Assembly (NCBI RefSeq): GCF_002261345.1
Contig: NZ_NEVT01000002.1
Coordinates: 62,001 to 126,000 of the forward strand
DNA length: 64,000 nucleotides
Source: Bordetella genomosp. 2
GTDB lineage: Bacteria > Pseudomonadota > Gammaproteobacteria > Burkholderiales > Burkholderiaceae_B
Direction of reading: 5' to 3'
Every line of letters begins with the position of its first letter. Position 1 is the first letter of the stretch. Made by a program: the position numbers and the translations under genes. Below the pieces are notes generated by a model that saw only the letters and a program-made list of their open reading frames with translations, had not been told where the DNA came from and made no database searches. Below, piece by piece: positions 8,625 through 16,927 of the stretch.

Positions 8625-9653
8625 TCAGGTCGTCTCGCGCCGCACCAGCGTGAAACCGAGGTCGACATGGCGCTGGTCTGGCGGATTGCCGGCCAGTTGT
8701 TGCAGCAGCAAGCCGGCCGCCGTGGCGCCGATCTGGTAGCGCGGCGTGGCGATGGTCGACAACGGCGGGGTGGTCCAGGCGGTGCCGGGAAAGTCGTGGA
8801 ACCCCACCAGCCCCATGCGGGCCGGCACCGCGATGCCGCGCCGGGCGCATTGGAAGACCGCGCCCTGGGCCAGGTCGTCATTGCAGAAGAACAGGCCGTC
8901 GCAATCGGGGTGCCGGTCGACCATTTGATCGAGCAGTTCCGCGCCGAGGGCGATGGACGATTTCTGGGGCGTCATGATTTCGAGCGCCGGGTCGTACAGC
9001 CCGGCCTCGCGCAGCGCGTGGCGGCCGCCTTCGCAGCGGCGCAGCGACCGCGGGTCGAGCTGCGCCCCGATGATGCCGATGCGGCGGTAGCCGCGCTCGG
9101 CCAGGTGGCGGCAGGCGGCCTGGCCGGAGTCGAATTGCGAGAACCCCACGCTGAGGTCGGTGGCGGCCGGGTCCAGCGTTTCGATGGTGTGGACGGTGGG
9201 CACGCCGACGCTGGCCAATAGCTGCCAGACGCCGGGCGTGTGGTCGATGCCGGTCAGGATCAGGCCGTCGGGCGAATGCTGCAGGTAGGTGCGCAGCAAG
9301 GTTTCCTCGGCGTCGAGGGAGTAGCCGGTCAGGCCGACCAGCAGGTGGTAGTCGTGCGCGTCGAGGGTTTCCTTGATGCCGGCGATGATGTCGACGAACA
9401 CCACGTTGCTCAGCGAGGGGATCAGCGCCACGATGTTGCGCGACCGGGCCGAGGCCAGCGCGCTGGCGGCGTGGTTCGGCACGTAGCCGAGTTCCTGGCA
9501 GATGCGCGGGATGCGCTCGCGCAGCGCGGGGGCCACCTTCTGGGGCAGGCGCAGGGCGCGGGATACGGTGATGGCGCTGACGCCGGCGCGCCGGGCTACC
9601 TGTTGCATGGTGACCCGGCCGTCGCGGGTGCTGCGGGGCTTGCGTGCCGACAT
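8625..9653 (-). CDS. LacI-family repressor of GntR/IdnR type
   Basis: 342 aa. An N-terminal helix-turn-helix (VTMQQVARRAGVSAITVSRALRL) has the hinge ALASARSRNIVALIPS after it, then a periplasmic-binding-protein-like effector domain with DGLILTGIDHTP and CNDDLAQG. The pattern is closest to E. coli GntR, the gluconate repressor. The ATG at 9653 is preferred to a TTG 39 bases upstream. It is divergent from the TRAP operon, and the palindrome at 9711-9726 matches the GntR operator type, so it most likely represses the transporter and dehydratase until a sugar acid binds. Confidence 0.9.
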   Translation of the reverse strand: MSARKPRSTRDGRVTMQQVARRAGVSAITVSRALRLPQKVAPALRERIPRICQELGYVPNHAASALASARSRNIVALIPSLSNVVFVDIIAGIKETLDAHDYHLLVGLTGYSLDAEETLLRTYLQHSPDGLILTGIDHTPGVWQLLASVGVPTVHTIETLDPAATDLSVGFSQFDSGQAACRHLAERGYRRIGIIGAQLDPRSLRRCEGGRHALREAGLYDPALEIMTPQKSSIALGAELLDQMVDRHPDCDGLFFCNDDLAQGAVFQCARRGIAVPARMGLVGFHDFPGTAWTTPPLSTIATPRYQIGATAAGLLLQQLAGNPPDQRHVDLGFTLVRRETT

Positions 9654-9696
9654 GTCCGATTTGTTTCCGGAAAAATGCGTAGTCTGCCGCAAGGGG

Positions 9697-9726
9697 TTTA
9701 CAGCAGCCGAATGTTAGCGCTAACAT
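9697..9726 (+). promoter_or_regulatory. TRAP operon promoter with LacI/GntR-type operator
   Basis: ATGTTAGCGCTAACAT at 9711-9726 is a perfect 16-bp palindrome of the form ATGTTA-N4-TAACAT, the GntR operator type. A -35-like TTTACA (9697-9702) and a -10-like TAACAT (9721-9726) are 18 bases apart, so repressor binding would cover the -10. It lies 37 bases before dctQ and 58 bases before the repressor ATG. The operator is clear; the promoter boxes are inferred. Confidence 0.88.
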
Positions 9727-9762
9727 CGCACAACATTCGAAAAAGATCAATCGGAGACAAGC

Positions 9763-10311
9763 ATGCAGGCTGCTTCCCCGCGTCCGCCCCGGGGCCCCCG
9801 GACCTGGCTGGACCGCGCCGCCGACGGCTGCCGGCGCCTCCAGACCTGGCTCATGGTGGCCTGTCTGGTCGTCATGGTGGTGCTGCTGTTCGGCAACGTC
9901 ACGTTGCGCTACGTATTCAATTCCGGCATCAACGTCTCCGACGAGATGTCGCGGCTGGCCTTTGTGTGGCTGATTTTCCTGGGCTCGGTGCTGGCGCTAC
10001 GCGATCACCAGCATATCGGGGTGACCATGCTGGTCGCGCGTTTCGGGCCCGGCGCGCGCAAGGCCAGCCATATCGGCTGCCAGTTGCTGACGCTATGGGT
10101 ACTGTGGCTGATGGCCGAAGGCAGCTGGAAGCAGACGGTCATCGGGCTGGATACGCGCCTGCCGGTCACCGGGCTGCCCATGGCCGTGTTCGACGCCGCG
10201 GTGCTGTATGCCGCCGTCGCCATGGGCGTGCTGACCCTGGTCGACCTGGCGCGGGTGCTGGCCGGCGGCGCGCCGCCGCTGGACGCCAGCCCCGAAGACC
10301 CGCTCGTCTGA
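9763..10311 (+). CDS. dctQ: TRAP transporter small permease, DctQ family
   Basis: 182 aa with four hydrophobic segments (around residues 28-50, 65-83, 105-125 and 145-165) in the inner membrane. The family signature region after the first segment, FGNVTLRYVFNSGINVSDE, followed by RLAFVWLIFLGS, is intact. It partners DctM (34 bases downstream) and the binding protein DctP to drive sodium-coupled uptake of an organic acid. First gene of an operon with dctM, dctP and a sugar-acid dehydratase, so the substrate is probably an aldonate. Confidence 0.93.
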   Translation: MQAASPRPPRGPRTWLDRAADGCRRLQTWLMVACLVVMVVLLFGNVTLRYVFNSGINVSDEMSRLAFVWLIFLGSVLALRDHQHIGVTMLVARFGPGARKASHIGCQLLTLWVLWLMAEGSWKQTVIGLDTRLPVTGLPMAVFDAAVLYAAVAMGVLTLVDLARVLAGGAPPLDASPEDPLV

Positions 10312-10345
10312 GCCTCGCGACCCCGCTTCTTCCGCGCACCTAGCC

Positions 10346-11626
10346 ATGACCCTGACCCTGTTCCTGGTGGTATTGCTGGGGCTCATCGCCCTGGGCATGC
10401 CGATCGCCTTTGCCTTGTTGCTCAGCGCGGTCGCCTTGATGTTCCAACTGAATTTCTTCGATCCGCAGATCCTGGCGCAGAACATGCTGTCGGGCGCCAA
10501 CAGCTTTACGCTGATGGCCGTGCCGCTGTTCATGCTGGCCGGCGAATTGATGAACGCCGGCGGCATCTCGCGCCGTATCGTCAACCTGGCCGGCATGTTC
10601 GTCGGCCATATCCGCGGCGGCCTGGGCTACGTGGCGATTTTCGCCAGCGTGCTGCTGGCGGCCTTGTCGGGCTCGGCGGTGGCCGACGCGGCCGCGCTCG
10701 GCACGCTGCTCATTCCCATGCTGCGCGAACAGGGCTACAGCGCCGAACAGGCGTCGGGACTGATCGCCGCCGGCGGCATCGTGGCGCCCATCATTCCGCC
10801 CTCGATCTCTTTCATCATCTTCGGCGTGGCCACCAATGTGTCCATCACCAAGCTGTTCTTCGCCGGCATCGCGCCGGGCCTGCTGATGGGACTGACCCTG
10901 GTGGCCGTGTGGTCCTGGGTGGCGCGCCGGCAGGGTGCGCTGGCGCCGGCGCCGCGCCAGCCGTGGCGGGCCCGCCTGAGCGCGCTGCGGCAGGCCGTCT
11001 GGGCGCTGATGCTGCCGGTCATCATCATCGGCGGCCTGCGCGGCGGCATCTTCACGCCCGCCGAGGCGGCCGTGGTGGCCGCCGTCTATGCCTTGCTGGT
11101 CAGCCTGTTCGTATACCGCGAGATCACCTGGCGCGACCTGGGCCCGCTGTTCGTCAATGCCGCGCGCACCACGGCAGTGGTGATGTTCCTGGTGGCCGCC
11201 GCCATGGTGTCCTCGTACATGATCACGCTGGCCGACATGCCGCAGGACCTGATCGCGCTGCTCGAGCCGGTGCTCGACCAGCCCAAGATGCTGATGTTCG
11301 CGCTGCTGGTGCTGTTGACGCTGGTGGGGACCGTCATGGACCTGACGCCCACCATCCTGATCCTGGCGCCGGTGCTGATGCCGGTCGTCACCAAGGCGGG
11401 CATCGATCCGATCTATTTCGGCGTCATGTTCGTCATGGTGGGCTGCGTGGGCCTGCTGACCCCGCCCGTGGGCACGGTGCTCAACGTGGTGTGCGGCGTG
11501 GCGCGCATCAACATGGAAACCATTTGCCGGGGGGTGTGGCGCTACGTGGCCGCCTACACCGCCCTGCTCGTCATTCTGGTGATCTTCCCGGAACTGATCA
11601 CCGTACCCGCGCGCTGGCTTTACTAG
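10346..11626 (+). CDS. dctM: TRAP transporter large permease, DctM family
   Basis: 426 aa, the usual length for DctM, with about 12 hydrophobic segments. Recognisable stretches are GMPIAFALLLSA at the N-terminus, SGSAVADAAALGTLLIP, and GGIVAPIIPPSISFIIFG. The C-terminal half has TVMDLTPTILILAPVLMP and GLLTPPVGTVLNVVCG. It forms the transport channel of the tripartite system with DctQ. Start is the ATG at 10346. Confidence 0.96.
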   Translation: MTLTLFLVVLLGLIALGMPIAFALLLSAVALMFQLNFFDPQILAQNMLSGANSFTLMAVPLFMLAGELMNAGGISRRIVNLAGMFVGHIRGGLGYVAIFASVLLAALSGSAVADAAALGTLLIPMLREQGYSAEQASGLIAAGGIVAPIIPPSISFIIFGVATNVSITKLFFAGIAPGLLMGLTLVAVWSWVARRQGALAPAPRQPWRARLSALRQAVWALMLPVIIIGGLRGGIFTPAEAAVVAAVYALLVSLFVYREITWRDLGPLFVNAARTTAVVMFLVAAAMVSSYMITLADMPQDLIALLEPVLDQPKMLMFALLVLLTLVGTVMDLTPTILILAPVLMPVVTKAGIDPIYFGVMFVMVGCVGLLTPPVGTVLNVVCGVARINMETICRGVWRYVAAYTALLVILVIFPELITVPARWLY

Positions 11627-11710
11627 GACCCGTCCACTCAAAAAGAGTCCTGGATTTCCCTGCCACGGCAACCAAGCCCGCGCACGTCCCAGCAACCAAG
11701 GAGGAACATC

Positions 11711-12727
11711 ATGAGCAAGACCTGGAAGAGAACCCTGTTGGCGATCACGGCCGCCGTGTCGTGCGCCTGCGCCGGCGTGGCGGCCGCGCAGGACATCAAG
11801 CCGCGCCTGATCCGTTTCGGCTATGGCCTGAACGAAGACAGCGTGCAAGGCCGCGCGGCGCGCCACCTGGCCGAGGAGCTGGAAAAGCTCAGCGGCGGCA
11901 AGATGAAAATGAAGACGTTCGGTTCGGCCAGCCTCGGTTCGGACGAGCAGATGCAAAGCGCCCTGGTGGGCGGCGTGCAGGAAATGATGGTGGGCTCGAC
12001 CGCGCCGCTGGCCACCATGGTGAAAGAGTTCGGCGTATTCGACCTGCCGTTCCTGTTCAACACCGACCAGGAAGCCGATGCCGTACTGGACGGCCCGCTG
12101 GGCGAGCGGCTGCTGAAGAAGCTGGAGGCCAAGGGGCTGGTCGGCCTGGTGTACTGGGAGAACGGCTTTCGCAACCTGACCAACTCCAAGCACCCGGTCG
12201 TCAAGGCCGAGGACCTGGAAGGCATCAAGCTGCGCGTGATGCAGAACCAGGTGGCGCTGGGCGTATTCAATGCGCTGGGAGCCAACGCCGTGCCGATGCC
12301 GTTCTCGGAGTTGTTCACCGCGCTGGAGACGCGCACCGTCGATGGCCAGGAGAATCCCGTCACGACCATCCAGAGCAGTAAATTCTATGAAGTGCAGCCG
12401 TACCTGACCATGACGCGCCACGTCTATACGCCGTGGGTGTTGCTGGCGTCCAAGAAATGGTGGGACACGCTGTCGCCGGACGAGCAGAAGCTGATCCGCC
12501 AGGCCGCCGTGGCGTCCCGCGATTTCGAGCGCAAGGACAGCCGCGCCGACTCCCAGAAGGCCATGGACACCCTGAAGTCGCACGGCATGAAGATCAATGT
12601 CGTCTCGGACGAGGAAATCGCCCGCATGCGCCAGAAGGTGCAGCCGGTGGTGGACAAGTACACCCAGGAACTGGGCCCCGAACTGGTCAAGGAACTGCAA
12701 GACGAAATCCAGAAGGCGCGCGGCTGA
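11711..12727 (+). CDS. dctP: TRAP transporter solute-binding protein, DctP family
   Basis: 338 aa periplasmic binding protein. A signal peptide of about 26 residues ends in AGVAAAQ. The mature part has LAEELEKLSGGKMKMKTF, the helix with GSDEQMQSALVGG, and the family core GIKLRVMQNQV followed by NALGANAVPMPFSEL, where the arginine normally binds the ligand carboxylate. AAGGAGG lies a few bases before the ATG. The ligand is unknown; the dehydratase downstream suggests a C5 or C6 sugar acid. Confidence 0.95.
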   Translation: MSKTWKRTLLAITAAVSCACAGVAAAQDIKPRLIRFGYGLNEDSVQGRAARHLAEELEKLSGGKMKMKTFGSASLGSDEQMQSALVGGVQEMMVGSTAPLATMVKEFGVFDLPFLFNTDQEADAVLDGPLGERLLKKLEAKGLVGLVYWENGFRNLTNSKHPVVKAEDLEGIKLRVMQNQVALGVFNALGANAVPMPFSELFTALETRTVDGQENPVTTIQSSKFYEVQPYLTMTRHVYTPWVLLASKKWWDTLSPDEQKLIRQAAVASRDFERKDSRADSQKAMDTLKSHGMKINVVSDEEIARMRQKVQPVVDKYTQELGPELVKELQDEIQKARG

Positions 12728-12798
12728 GCCGCGTCGCCCCGCGCCGGGTCCGGGCGGACCCGGCGCCATCGTCCACTGTTGCATCGTAGTGATTCGCC

Positions 12799-14583
12799 AT
12801 GTCCCAGACGCCCCGCAAGCTGCGCAGCCAGAAATGGTTCGACGACCCCTCCAACGCCGACATGACCGCCATTTATGTCGAGCGCTACCTGAATTACGGC
12901 CTGACGCGCGCCGAGCTGCAGTCGGGCCGTCCCATCATCGGCATTGCCCAGACGGGCAATGACCTGGCGCCCTGCAATCGCCACCATTTGCAGCTGGCCG
13001 AGCGCGTGAAGGCGGGCATTCGCGATGCCGGCGGCATTCCCATGGAATTCCCCGTGCACCCGCTGGCCGAACAGGGGCGCCGGCCCACCGCCGCGCTGGA
13101 CCGCAACCTGGCCTACCTGGGCCTGGTCGAGGTGCTGCACGGCTATCCGCTGGACGGCGTGGTGCTTACCACCGGCTGCGACAAGACCACGCCGGCCTGC
13201 CTGATGGCCGCCGCCACGGTGGACATCCCGGCCATCGTGTTGTCCGGGGGCCCGATGCTCGACGGCTGGCACGACGGCAAGCGGGTCGGCTCGGGCACGG
13301 TGATCTGGCATGCGCGCAACCTGATGGCCGCCGGCGAGATCGATTACGAGGGCTTCATGACGCTGGCCACGGCCTCGTCGCCCTCGGTGGGGCACTGCAA
13401 CACCATGGGCACGGCGCTGTCGATGAACTCGCTGGCCGAGGCCCTGGGCATGTCGCTGCCGGGCTGCGCCAGCATTCCCGCGCCCTATCGCGAGCGCGGC
13501 CAGATGGCCTATGCCACCGGCATGCGCATTTGCGACATGGTGCGGGAGGACCTGCGGCCCTCGCACATCCTGACCCGCGAGGCGTTCGAGAACGCCATTG
13601 TGGTGGCCTCGGCGCTGGGGGCGTCCAGCAATTGCCCGCCGCACCTGATCGCCATGGCGCGCCACGCCGGCATCGACCTGTCGCTGGACGACTGGCAGCG
13701 CCTGGGCGAGGACGTGCCGCTGCTGGTCAATTGCGTGCCGGCCGGCGAACACCTGGGCGAAGGGTTCCACCGCGCCGGCGGCGTGCCCGCCGTGCTGCAC
13801 GAACTGCAGGCCGCCGGCCGCCTGCATGGCGATTGCCGCACCGTGTCGGGGCAGACCATCGGCGCCATCGCCGCCGCCGGCAAGACCCGCGACCGCGACG
13901 TGATCCGCACCTGCGACGCGCCGCTGCGGCACCGCGCCGGCTTCATCGTGCTGTCGGGCAACTTCTTCGACAGCGCCATCATGAAAATGTCGGTGGTGGG
14001 GGAGGATTTCCGCCGCGCCTACCTGGACACCCCGGGCGACGAGAATGCCTTCGAGGCGCGCGCCATCGTGTTCGACGGCCCGGAGGACTACCACGCCCGC
14101 ATCGAGGATCCGGCGCTGAACATCGACGAGCACTGCATCCTGGTGATCCGCGGCTGCGGCACGGTGGGCTACCCCGGCAGCGCCGAGGTGGTCAACATGC
14201 GGCCGCCGGCCCACCTGCTCAAGCGCGGCGTCGAATCGCTGCCGTGCCTGGGCGACGGACGCCAGAGCGGCACTTCGGCCAGTCCGTCGATCCTCAACAT
14301 GTCGCCGGAGGCGGCGGTCGGCGGCGGCCTGTCGCTGCTGGAGACCGGCGATCGCCTGCGGGTGGACCTGAACCAGCGCTCGGTCACGCTGCTGGTCGAC
14401 GCCGGCGAGCTGGAGCGGCGCAAGGCGGATGCCCGGCCGGTGCCCATCCCGCCGTCACAGACGCCCTGGCAGGAGATCTACCGGCAGATGGTGGGCCAGC
14501 TGTCCACCGGCGGTTGCCTGGAGCCCGCCACGCTGTACTTGCGGGTGGTCGAGACGCGGGGCGATCCGCGCCATTCGCATTGA
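12799..14583 (+). CDS. IlvD/Edd-family sugar-acid dehydratase, xylonate-dehydratase-like
   Basis: 594 aa. Iron-sulfur ligands Cys59 (APCNRHH), Cys127 (TTGCDKTTPA) and Cys200 (GHCNTMGTA) are all present. The opening RSQKWFDDPSNADMTAIYVE and the segment HGYPLDGVVLTTGCDK are much closer to D-xylonate and arabinonate dehydratases than to true IlvD or Edd. The predicted reaction is dehydration of an aldonate to a 2-keto-3-deoxy acid. It is last in the TRAP operon, under the GntR-like repressor, so uptake and first catabolic step are co-regulated. Exact substrate is inferred. Confidence 0.9.
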   Translation: MSQTPRKLRSQKWFDDPSNADMTAIYVERYLNYGLTRAELQSGRPIIGIAQTGNDLAPCNRHHLQLAERVKAGIRDAGGIPMEFPVHPLAEQGRRPTAALDRNLAYLGLVEVLHGYPLDGVVLTTGCDKTTPACLMAAATVDIPAIVLSGGPMLDGWHDGKRVGSGTVIWHARNLMAAGEIDYEGFMTLATASSPSVGHCNTMGTALSMNSLAEALGMSLPGCASIPAPYRERGQMAYATGMRICDMVREDLRPSHILTREAFENAIVVASALGASSNCPPHLIAMARHAGIDLSLDDWQRLGEDVPLLVNCVPAGEHLGEGFHRAGGVPAVLHELQAAGRLHGDCRTVSGQTIGAIAAAGKTRDRDVIRTCDAPLRHRAGFIVLSGNFFDSAIMKMSVVGEDFRRAYLDTPGDENAFEARAIVFDGPEDYHARIEDPALNIDEHCILVIRGCGTVGYPGSAEVVNMRPPAHLLKRGVESLPCLGDGRQSGTSASPSILNMSPEAAVGGGLSLLETGDRLRVDLNQRSVTLLVDAGELERRKADARPVPIPPSQTPWQEIYRQMVGQLSTGGCLEPATLYLRVVETRGDPRHSH

Positions 14584-14592
14584 CCGGCCGGG

Positions 14593-15432
14593 TTAGCGCG
14601 CGGGGATTTCCCCGCGGGCGCGGCGCTGCGTGATGTCTTCCAGGATCACCAGCGCGGCTTCCGCCGTGAATTCGCCGTTGGCGATGCGCTGCACCGCCTC
14701 GCCTACGTCCACCTGGGCGATCTCCATGACTTCGCCGTCGCGGTTGGCCGGCTGTGTGCCGGCCGGCAGCACGCAGGTGCTGGTGAGCAGGTCCTCGACC
14801 TGGTAGCCCTCGGGCAGCCGGCGGTGCATGCGCAGGATGGTGCGCAGGGGCGAGCGGGCGGCGAGCTGGGCCGGCTCCAGCCCGGCTTCTTCGGCGCATT
14901 CGCGCAGCAGCGCCTGCTGCAGGTCTTCGCGGCTGCCCGCCAGGCCGCCCACCAGGGTGTCCCACATGCCGGGGTCGGTGGCCTTGCTGAGCGCGCGGCG
15001 GGCGATCCACAGCCGGCCGTCGGGCGTCCAGGCGTTCAGGTGCACCGCGCGCGTCAGCAGCCCGAGCGGGCGCATGGCGGCGCGCTCGATGGCGCCGAGG
15101 CACTCGTCCGCGGCCAGGATGTCCAGCAGTTCGTCGCGCCAGCCGCGCAGGCAATCGGCCTCGCGCAGCGTCCGCGCCACCTCGGCCAGCAGGGCGTCGA
15201 GGGGTTCCCCGGCCTGCAGCCCGCTGCCGATGCGCAGCGCGTCCGGGCGCAGTTCGATCTGCGCCACGCCGCGCAGGGCGTCGCAGGCGGCCTGGGTGGC
15301 CCAGCCGCAGCAGCGGTCGGCCACGTACAGCGGCAGCGCCAGTTCGGGCGGATGTTCCTGCACGCGCTCGGCGAGTTGCGCATACAGCGCGGCCAGGCGC
15401 GCCGGATCGTCGTGGCGTGAGGGGTTCGGCAT
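14593..15432 (-). CDS. Nudix hydrolase with N-terminal DUF4743 domain
   Basis: 279 aa from the ATG at 15432; a TTG at 15471 is the longer option. Residues 1 to about 130 form a DUF4743-type lead domain (LYVADRCCGWATQ, LRGWRDELLDILA). The Nudix box GLAGSRED then REC-AEEAGL spans about residues 163-185 and fits the G-x5-E-x7-REUxEExGU pattern exactly. This architecture resembles the Nudix part of fungal thiamine pyrophosphokinase proteins, some of which act on oxidised thiamine derivatives. The bacterial substrate is unknown. It is convergent with the dehydratase gene, nine bases away. Confidence 0.87.
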   Translation of the reverse strand: MPNPSRHDDPARLAALYAQLAERVQEHPPELALPLYVADRCCGWATQAACDALRGVAQIELRPDALRIGSGLQAGEPLDALLAEVARTLREADCLRGWRDELLDILAADECLGAIERAAMRPLGLLTRAVHLNAWTPDGRLWIARRALSKATDPGMWDTLVGGLAGSREDLQQALLRECAEEAGLEPAQLAARSPLRTILRMHRRLPEGYQVEDLLTSTCVLPAGTQPANRDGEVMEIAQVDVGEAVQRIANGEFTAEAALVILEDITQRRARGEIPAR

Positions 15433-15505
15433 GGCGGCGATTGTAGTGCAGGCCCATCGCAGAGCCGTCAAGTGGGGGCAGCGGGGCTCAATGTCAAGAG
15501 GCTAA

Positions 15506-15534
15506 ATTACATTGGGTTGCGCGTCCGCTATAAT
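15506..15534 (+). promoter_or_regulatory. Sigma-70-type promoter of the cytochrome oxidase operon
   Basis: A consensus -10 TATAAT (15529-15534) lies 17 bases after a -35-like ATTACA (15506-15511, four of six). The start of transcription would be near 15541, giving a leader of about 135 bases before coxB. It lies between the divergent Nudix gene and coxB. Confidence 0.75.
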
Positions 15535-15567
15535 TCTGCGGTTTCTTTGTGATTCGAGTGGGGTAGA

Positions 15568-15655
15568 CCGGGCAGTGCTAGCCCGGCTTCGCACCTGCCG
15601 TCTAATAATTGCGTGTATTCCGCTCTCGCCGCCAAGCGGGCGTGGAAACGCCCGC
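15568..15655 (+). other. Structured 5' leader of the cox operon, two hairpins
   Basis: Hairpin one: CCGGGC (15568-15573) with GCCCGG (15581-15586). Hairpin two: GCGGGCG (15636-15642) with CGCCCGC (15649-15655), ending 19 bases before the coxB ATG. Neither has a T-run, so they are not terminators as seen; mRNA stability or translational control is possible. Confidence 0.5.
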
Positions 15656-15674
15656 GCCGTGTTTCGAGGTAAGC

Positions 15675-16832
15675 ATGAAGAAGTGGAGAGGGATACTGGG
15701 CGCTTGTGCACTGCTGATGGGCAGTGTCGCCAACGCGCAGGTACAAGACATGCCCGGCGGCCCGAAAGTCAACCAGCTCAACCTGCACGAAGGCGTGACC
15801 CAGATCGCGCAAGACGTCATGTGGTTGCACTGGCTGCTGCTGATAATCTGTGGCGTGATCTTCATTGGCGTCTTCGGCGTCATGTTCTATTCCATCTGGG
15901 CGCACCGGAAGTCGCGCGGGCACAAGGCCGCCACCTTCCATGAGCACCTGGGCGTGGAAGTCGCCTGGACGGTCATCCCCTTCATCATCGTCATCGCGAT
16001 GGCGCTGCCGGCCACCAAGACCGTGGTCGCCATGAAAGACACTTCCAGCGCCGACCTGACCGTCAAGGTCACCGGCTACCAGTGGAAGTGGGGCTACGAA
16101 TACGTCGACGGCCCCGCCGCCGGCGTCAAGTTCCTGTCCACCCTGTCCACGCCGCGCGCCCAGATCGAAGGCCGCGAGCCCAAGGGTGAGTTCTACCTGA
16201 TGGAAGTCGACAACCACCTGGTGGTGCCGGTCGACAAGAAGGTGCGCATCGTGCTGACCGCCGCCGACGTCATCCACTCCTGGATGGTGCCGGACTTCGG
16301 CGTCAAGCAGGACGCCATCCCGGGCTTCCTGCGCGACACCTGGTTTCGCGCCGAGAAGACCGGCATCTACCGCGGCCAGTGCGCCGAGCTGTGCGGCAAG
16401 GACCACGCCTTCATGCCCATCGTGGTCGAGGTCAAGTCGCAGGAAGACTACGACAAGTGGGTCGAGGATCAGAAAAAGAAAATGGCCGCCTCGGCTGACG
16501 ATCCCAACAAGGAATGGACCAAGGAAGAGCTGGTCGCCCGTGGCGAGAAAGTCTACGCCGCCAACTGTGTGGCCTGTCACCAGGCCAACGGCAAGGGCGT
16601 GCCGGGCTCGTTCCCGGCGCTGGACGGCGACAAGACCGTGCTGGGTCCCAAGGATGCGCAGATCCAGACCGTGCTGCACGGCCGGCCCGGCACCGCGATG
16701 GCCGCGTTCGGCGGCCAGCTGAACGACGTCGAGATCGCCGCGGTCATCTCGTATACGCGCAACGCATGGAGCAATGCGGGCAAGGGACAGGATCCCGTGG
16801 TACAGCCCAAGGATGTCGTGGCCGCGCGCTGA
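15675..16832 (+). CDS. coxB: Cytochrome c oxidase subunit II fused to a cytochrome c domain
   Basis: 385 aa. A signal peptide ends at NAQVQ near residue 23. Two membrane segments follow (near 52-75 and 95-115), then the CuA cupredoxin domain with HSWMVPDFG and the ligand cluster CAELCGKDHAFM. A C-terminal cytochrome c domain carries one heme site, CVACH. This fusion is typical of caa3-type subunit II. The ATG at 15675 follows GAGG closely; upstream in-frame starts add no signal-like residues. First gene of the oxidase operon. Confidence 0.96.
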   Translation: MKKWRGILGACALLMGSVANAQVQDMPGGPKVNQLNLHEGVTQIAQDVMWLHWLLLIICGVIFIGVFGVMFYSIWAHRKSRGHKAATFHEHLGVEVAWTVIPFIIVIAMALPATKTVVAMKDTSSADLTVKVTGYQWKWGYEYVDGPAAGVKFLSTLSTPRAQIEGREPKGEFYLMEVDNHLVVPVDKKVRIVLTAADVIHSWMVPDFGVKQDAIPGFLRDTWFRAEKTGIYRGQCAELCGKDHAFMPIVVEVKSQEDYDKWVEDQKKKMAASADDPNKEWTKEELVARGEKVYAANCVACHQANGKGVPGSFPALDGDKTVLGPKDAQIQTVLHGRPGTAMAAFGGQLNDVEIAAVISYTRNAWSNAGKGQDPVVQPKDVVAAR

Positions 16833-16927
16833 GCGCGCCCCGCGTATCCTGTCAGTAGAACCCGTTACGTAGAGACACCTGCCGGCCTCCTGGACAGAGG
16901 CCGGCATACAGCAGGAAGGAGTCCATC

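Noticed and set aside
5723-8653. 976-aa plus-strand frame across repeats and the antiporter
   Set aside because: It is the wrong frame over the antiporter; the translation is Arg/Gly/Ala-rich shadow with no domain.
10340-12784. 814-aa minus-strand frame opposite the TRAP genes
   Set aside because: Histidine/glutamine-rich antisense shadow; dctM and dctP occupy the plus strand.
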